A stretch of 64,000 bases of DNA from Petrolisthes cinctipes (lineage: Eukaryota; Arthropoda; Malacostraca; Decapoda; Porcellanidae): assembly GCA_033782935.1 (NCBI GenBank), contig JAWQEG010000627.1:24875-88874 (forward strand). Reading direction: 5' to 3'. Made by a program: the position numbers and the translations under genes. Shown in pieces: positions 57,790 through 64,000 of the stretch (position 1 is its first letter; the number at the start of each line of letters is the position of its first letter). Under the pieces are notes generated by a model, which saw nothing but the letters and a program-made list of their open reading frames with translations, did not search any database and was not told the DNA's origin.

Positions 57790-59893
57790 ATCGTCTATAA
57801 TGGACAGAGTCAGATGCGGTGCGTAGTTTGGAGGAATAAAAAGGGTGCCTCCACTTCTCTTGCAGCATCACATAATAAACATAGTATAATGTCTACTACT
57901 ACCACAACATCAATCACAGTAAATAAACCCAGTAGCAGTGGTTTGGATGCCTTAAAGTTACCACTATAATCATCCTGAATACGAAGGGGGTGGGTGCCAC
58001 GTCAGGACCAAGTTTCTCCATCAACAAATTTTCAAGATTAATCCTGTTATATACCCGAGTGGGACCTTTGATGGCCGTGTCTAGGAAGATGGTAACTCCT
58101 GATTCGTTCCTTTATAATTCATCAGATACAGTACGTTCGTGTTTAATCCGTCCGGTTCGTTTCTTTTATAATCCATCTGGTTCGTTCGTTCGTATTGAGA
58201 GTTCATAAGGTTCGTAAATTTACTAGTGTATAAGATACTTGCTGGATTTTGAAGGCTATCGATTCCTATTGAGATTATGTTTGTATCCTATTTTTGTGTT
58301 GATGTGAAGTTATCAGTTTCCTCCAAATTTGTCAGTAGTGTAATGCCTTTTTATTAGTTTAACCTGTGGTACATACATGAAATCTCCAAAATTTAAAATT
58401 AAGCCTCATACGATTTGATACAATGAAGGAAAGATTTTATTCCTGGTCTGAGACAACTAATAACAATAATAATTTTCCCAATGCCATGTGGAGTAAATCA
58501 AAGCAGTAGTTTTAATATCGGTAGCTCATGTAAACAATAATTAGATATTTGTGTTACATTTTCCGGGTTGGGAAGCGTCTTATATTACAAACATAGTCCA
58601 AGTCAGATAGAGTTTATAGCCAAGAGGAGTTATGGTACAAGATGTTGTATATACAGTCATCATGTTCGATGTTGGCAGCTTGATTACCAGCCTTATCGGA
58701 GCAACGCTAGGTTATTGTTCCTTTCCACACCCATCTTTCCATAGCCATCCTTCTCACAACATTTTTCCACTTTGCATCATGGTGATCATGGCTATAAACC
58801 TTACCAGTGCAACATGTGCAAGGTTGCTCATTTCCATAACTATTTACCCCTTCCTCTATCATTATTATTTTTTGTAGACGCCGCAATGAATTATCAAAAC
58901 AAGCCAAACAAGTTAGATTATACATTTCCACCTCCATTTCCCCCTCTCCCTCATCATAATGTTTTTTTTTTCTTTTCTGTTTTGAATTGGGAACTGCACG
59001 CTTTCTCTGGTAACCCAATTGACGGTGGGCAATGACAGGGTTCGTGTTTCTTTGGGCTACTGTTGTGGCTGTGCTTCTGCTGGTGTGTTTCATGGCAGCC
59101 TTCCTGGGCGGGGGTACCATTTTACTGTAGTTTTTTTTTTTTTTTTTTTTTATTCAGCTATGCACCATTTTACATTAATTTTTTACTTTAAGCAATGCAC
59201 CAATTACATTAGTTTTCATTTACTTAATTTTTACAGTCAGTCCTACAACATTATAATATTTTTTACCTTTAGTCATGTACGTATCATTGTTTTGTACATT
59301 AGTTTTTTGGTGTCATCTGTACACCATCTTCATTAGTTTTATATTTTTTTCCTTTTAACTAAACAATCAGACCTGTACGTAATCAGACTTGGTTAGGTTC
59401 GGAACTATTGTTACTCTAATTCTCATTCAACTGGTGTCCCTAAACAAATGGTCTTATGTTTCTCGCCCCTGTTGGTAGGTATCGGTAGGGTTACGTCACA
59501 CTCATTTCGCCAGCAACACCTCACTTCTCGCCAAAATAATTATTAAAAAAGGCGTTAATCATACCTCGAGTGGCATTTGGAGTTCTCTTATTTTACTTTA
59601 TCGATCTGGTGTGAAAGAGATGTACGATTTGTTTCCTTTTTTTTTTTTTTTTTTACTCATTGTGAAAGAGATGTAAGATTAATATTTTTTTCCCCTGGGT
59701 GTGAAAGAGATGTAGTACGAATTGCCATCCCTCCGCCCAGCCAATGTCTCCTCCGTACAGAAACAATAGAAAGCGATCACAATCAGCCAGAATTTATTAC
59801 CATTGGTTCTGATCAGTCCCGGCAGACGTCAGGTGTAATAGGGTAGGGTAGTCATTAGCTTGGTGTGATTTATGTATAACCGGACAAAACTCA
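57789..59893. other. Non-coding stretch
   Basis: Holds a poly(T) near 59130-59151 and three spaced copies of TGTGAAAGAGATGTA (59609, 59661, 59699). No convincing exon. Confidence 0.4.
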
Positions 59894-60047
59894 TTAACAA
59901 CCCCAGTGATGTAGTCAGAAAATTGGAGGTTAGTGAGTCCTTCAAACATTGCCACGAAACACCACCTACATTATAGGAGCTTGTTTCGTGGCATAGTCAG
60001 GAGGAATCAGAAGCCACCAGGTCTCATACATGATCACAGGGTCCCTA
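59894..60047. mobile_element. Foldback element, subtype B
   Basis: CCAGTGATGTAGTCAGAAAA / ATGATCACAGGGTCCC; GCCACGAAACACC and GTTTCGTGGCATAGTCAGGA arms. Confidence 0.72.
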
Positions 60048-60189
60048 TGGTAATTTGGAGTGCTATTGAATCCTACAGTTATACCCACGAAACAGATCCA
60101 TTATAAGGAATGTTGAGGCGACTTTGTTTCCTGGCATAGTTTGGAGGAATCAGTAGCCTTCCAATTTACCAACAAGAAAACCTCCCCTA
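60047..60189. mobile_element. Foldback element, subtype A
   Basis: TGCTATTGAATCCTACAGTT left arm; CCTGGCATAGTTTGGAGGAA right arm; ends AAACCTCCCCTA. Directly abuts the B copy. Confidence 0.7.
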
Positions 60190-60345
60190 TAGTCTATGGA
60201 AGGAGATCGGCCTTGCACCGTTGCCAGATTAACTCTTTTTGTTGTGGTTGGTGTTATTTACGATTTCAACCTGTAATTTGTATATTTATTATTTATGTAT
60301 TTATTTCTTCTTCTTTTTCTTCTTCTTATTCTTCTTCTTCTTCTT

Positions 60346-60349
60346 CATC

Positions 60350-60390
<41 letters not shown>

Positions 60391-60426
60391 TATTATTATT
60401 ATTATTATTATTATATAGTATTATTA

Positions 60427-60467
<41 letters not shown>

Positions 60468-60469
60468 TA
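60346..60469. repeat. (TTA)n compound microsatellite
   Basis: Triplet runs with TATATTA and TATAGTA interruptions. Confidence 0.95.
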
Positions 60470-60637
60470 AACTCCAAAGCATCCCGGGAACTAGTCCATC
60501 ACTTCAGCAGTCAAGTAAAAGAATTAGTTTGTAGCAAAATACGTGGACAGTGAGACAGTAACTTAGTAGCCCGGGCTCCAATTCACAGCACACATGCAAC
60601 ATCAGATTATAAAACCCCACCCAGTAAAGGAAGCTGA

Positions 60638-60638
<1 letters not shown>

Positions 60639-60729
<91 letters not shown>
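60639..60729. repeat. (CA)n microsatellite
   Basis: Pure run of about 90 bp. Confidence 0.97.
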
Positions 60730-60731
<2 letters not shown>

Positions 60732-60999
60732 CTACTACCACCCAAATACAGCCTAGTTTATAACAGGCTCTTGTGAGAAAAGGAAACCCACTGTAACACA
60801 ACCAAGAAAGGAGTGTATACAGTAGTGGGGAGGATAATGCTGCAGCAGGCCAATTTTTGTGAAGCTAATTATGATGGGGCGAGTAGTCTAAGTAAGCGGC
60901 CTCTTTGTTGGTGAAGGAAGGAAGGAGGGAGGCAGGCAGGGAGTGGTTGGGTTCTGACTGACTGACACTCTTTGTATTGACTGCATCTCCTTACCCTTC

Positions 61000-61710
61000 T
61001 TCTTCTTCTATTTTTCTTTTTCCTCCTTTTTATCTTTTTTTATGCTCCTCCTTTTTAATCTTTTTTATCTTCCTCCTATTTATCTTTTTTATCTTCCTCA
61101 TTTTTATCTTCTTTTTCTTATTCCTTCTTATCTTCTTTTTCTTACTCCTTCTTATCTTCTTTTTATTCCACCTTCTTATCTTCTTTTTCTGTCTCCTTAT
61201 CTTCTTTATCTTCCTCCTTCTTCTCTTTCTTTTTCTTCCTTCGTATCATCTTTTTCTTCCTTCTACTTTCCCTCATCTGTGGCACTCATCCCTCATTTTC
61301 TACAACACCTTTACCTGTACTACACGTTCTTTACTCTAAACATTTCTTTTACCTTTACAATAGGACTGTTCCTTCTCCTCCTTCGTTCGTCTCTATTTTG
61401 GCACACTTCCTCCACTTCTATGACACTTTTGTTCTGTGACATTTCCCTTCCCTTCCCTTCCTCATTCTGTTCTTTGGCGCATCTGTTCATCCTTCTCTTC
61501 CCCATTCTCCTTTTACTCTTCCCCATGCTCCTCCACCTCTTCCCCATTCTCCTCCACCTCCTTATCTTCTCCATCCTCCTCTTACTCTTCCCCATTCTCC
61601 ACCTCCATCTCTCCCCCAGTTTCCTCTTCCTCCTTCTCTTCCCCATTCTCCTCCACCTCCTTCTCTTCCCCATCCTCTTACTCTTCCCCATTCTCCTCCT
61701 CCTCCTTTGT
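61000..61710. repeat. Pyrimidine-rich TCTTC/CTCCTTCT tract
   Basis: Irregular units such as CTTATCTTCTTTTTCTTACT, then CCCCATTCTCCTCCACCTCC. ORFs on both strands are compositional. Confidence 0.9.
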
Positions 61711-62506
61711 AACACCGTCCCATCCTATCACCTGGCACCACACTATGATAACAGCAAGAGAATGTCACTTTGCACAACCTGTTACTCGTCTGTGGCACTC
61801 CCTCTTCTAGCACGGCACTCACCTTATAATATATAGTTTGAGTTGTGGAGTGTTGGTACTTCCTATACTCCTTTGTATAACTGGCTAGGGAGTGTCAGTT
61901 TCTACCTACCGTTTCTTAATACTATTAGGTCTAGGAATGCCAGTATGTACTTAATACTAGTTTGACCTACTGGCTACTTTGCTAGTACTACTCTCTGTTT
62001 CTTTTATAGTGTTAGTTAGAGGGGGCCACTTTGTACTACCTATTACTTTTATAAGGCTATATAGAGGGGGTCACTCTGTATTACCTTCTCCTTTTGTAAT
62101 GCCATTTAAGAGGGCCACAATCAACCTACTGCTCCTTTTTAAATTGTATTTAGAGGTGACCACTTTATGCTACCTACTCCTTCCCTACTATTTTCCCTCC
62201 TGACACTGGCCTGGTAACAGCTAAGGCGTGCCTCAGTGCTACCTACTTTTCCTACACTACTCCCCTTCTTCTTTACACCTGAAACTGGCCTGGTAACAGC
62301 TAGCCAGGGAGTGCCACTTTACATTGCCTGCTGCTGCTGCCCCTCCTCCTGTATAGCTCTCCCCGTTCCTGGCACCCCCATCCCCCACCACCCATGGCAA
62401 CAGCAGGGGAGCACCGCTATTAACACAAGGGGCCCCTCCATGCCTTAATGGAGGACGTGCTGGTTGGGCCCACAGTCCACACATAAAGCACTCTTTGCAA
62501 CTTCGG

Positions 62507-62508
<2 letters not shown>
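61711..62508. other. Non-coding stretch with weak internal repeats
   Basis: Recurrent ACTTTGTACTACCTA-like words suggest a decayed tandem repeat with a period of about 70 bp (61880-62320). No gene seen. Confidence 0.4.

Positions 62509-62554
<46 letters not shown>
62509..62554. repeat. (GT)n microsatellite
   Basis: Pure run. Confidence 0.95.
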
Positions 62555-62556
<2 letters not shown>

Positions 62557-63161
62557 GACGTCTTTCTGTAACTTGTGATTGGTTGTGTTATTTCTGCAAT
62601 GCTCTCTGGTGTTTAATAGCGTTAGTGTTTCTTCGATGGTATTCCTAGTCCTTCGAGTCATGATTTCAAACACCCAAAGCACAGTAATTCGGAGGAGTAC
62701 CAGAGGGCTGGGTTTGTGATATTCATGAATCATAAATAAAAAAAAAAATCGGGCACGCAAAAAAAAATTATATATATACTGTATGTATCCTCAGGTAGTA
62801 AAAAGTTCCTTCCAGGTGTGCGTATTAAAAAAATATATATAGAAAAGAAAAAAAACATCCATAGTTACTTCCAGGTGTACGTAAGTCCTTCTGGGTGGAC
62901 TTCCTTCCTTCCTTCCTTGTGTCGAGATGGGTGAGGGTGTGGCTTGGCTACATGGGACTGACCGCCTCTGTCTGTCTGTGCTTTATTGCTGACAGGATGA
63001 TGCGCTGACGATGACAACGGTGACCAGAAGTGAAAGACGATCAATCAGAGTCCGCCGAGTCGTAAATCCTTATCAAAGCTGAAGTGGCAGAATTATTAAG
63101 TACCGGTACTGTACAGACACACACTCACACACACTTCATTCACTCCTATCCCCAATCTTAC

Positions 63162-63324
63162 TTAAAGGGGAGATTCTCTTGGTGAATTGGAAGGTCTGTG
63201 ATTCCTCCAAACTATGCCAAGGAACAGACGACCCTAATGTGATTTTAAAGGGGGATCTGTTTCGTGGCATAGTTTGGAGGAATCAGTATGCCTTCCAGTT
63301 TACCAACAAGAAAATCTCTCCTTA
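63162..63324. mobile_element. Foldback element, subtype A
   Basis: TTAAAGGGGAGATTCTCTTG / AAGAAAATCTCTCCTTA ends; GATTCCTCCAAACTATGCCA and TTTCGTGGCATAGTTTGGAG arms. One of the best-preserved copies. Confidence 0.78.
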
Positions 63325-63464
63325 GCCTAATTCTCCTCCTCCTCGTGTAAATTACGTACTGACTCACACCTTATATGAGTCGTCATCTCTCTTCACTGCT
63401 GTCTGGAAATTACGTATAGCAAGTACTCATAACTCTAGTTTCTTCTCTTCTCCTCCTCTAAATT

Positions 63465-63468
<4 letters not shown>

Positions 63469-63519
<51 letters not shown>

Positions 63520-63529
63520 ACACACACAC
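63469..63529. repeat. (CA)n microsatellite
   Basis: One CC interruption near the end. Confidence 0.95.
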
Positions 63530-64000
63530 CTATAAGTCCAGTATCTTGCTTCAATATTTAAGAGGAAAGGCAAGTATAAGATTATACAAATTGCATATGA
63601 ATACAACAGATTAAAACTAGTTATTCCTTTAACCATCCTTTATTTATCAGAACAGAGCTGATTGGTTGACCCCTCGCCGTAAATCCTCTCTATAAAATCA
63701 TGTAATAATAATGTAAGAGAAAAATAAGCTTACCCCCCTCGAAATCATATATATTTATTATATCACAAACGCAACTGTGCTTACATTTTCGCATCTGTAA
63801 ACTCATTTTCCTTTATTTCCATGAGAGTAGTGCAATGCTTGATAATAATTGAGACACACTTTACATCCACGGCGCTAACGGTATCAAAAATAATTATGCT
63901 GTACGTCTGAAAGCTACTGATCCACCTACCATAATCTCGAGGCTTCTTGCTGGAGATAATGGGTTGGAAGGTGAGATTAGCAGCCCGGGAAAGTGGTGGT
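63530..64000. other. Non-coding end of window
   Basis: GAAAGCTACTGATCCACCTA near 63909 looks like a diverged arm of the foldback family cut by the window edge. An open frame across it is discussed under rejected items. Confidence 0.35.

Noticed and set aside
63855..64000. Open frame at the right edge (LYIHGANGIKNNYAVRLKAT, then continuing through LLAGDNGLEG to the edge)
   Set aside because: It is open for about 48 codons and looks protein-like, but it overlaps a diverged foldback arm (GAAAGCTACTGATCCACC), has no clear acceptor and is cut by the window. Chance cannot be excluded.

Overview
This is a 64 kb window of eukaryotic nuclear DNA, and the content suggests an arthropod, most likely a decapod crustacean. 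The inference rests on an animal-type multi-exon gene, RTE-type LINEs, tRNA-derived SINE sequence, many short inverted-repeat DNA elements and very dense microsatellites. No search could be run, so the taxon is a judgement. There are no prokaryotic, phage or CRISPR features.

The one confidently resolved gene is on the minus strand: an orthologue of RPRD2 (regulation of nuclear pre-mRNA domain-containing protein 2). Eight coding exons between 28970 and 16226 join with consistent GT-AG sites and reading phase to give about 1117 residues. The protein has an N-terminal RNA polymerase II CTD-interaction domain, a helical coiled-coil region, an RS/RD-rich segment, a long proline- and lysine-rich linker and a C-terminal RGG-rich tail. 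A short exon that begins with a start codon on the plus strand (34275-34327) may open a divergent gene whose remaining exons I could not find.

The RPRD2 introns hold much of the mobile DNA. Intron 6 contains a nearly intact RTE-clade LINE (19311-22919) in the same orientation as the gene, flanked by a perfect 14-bp target-site duplication. Its first 34 nt match the 5' end of U4 snRNA at 32 positions. Intron 7 is mostly an antisense reverse-transcriptase remnant. Intron 4 carries a hAT-type MITE with a perfect 8-bp duplication. Intron 2 carries a Harbinger-like element (TTA duplication) into which a 760-bp foldback element (TA duplication) has inserted.

Layout: 1-16 kb is AT-rich and mostly gene-free, with a MITE, a SINE, a LINE 3' fragment and many TACTGTA-type words. 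16-29 kb is RPRD2. 29-39 kb is mostly non-coding, with MITEs and a dispersed repeat pair. 39-64 kb is dominated by microsatellites, minisatellites and about 20 copies of a foldback family with three subtypes, often arranged head to tail. I see no convincing coding gene in the last 25 kb.
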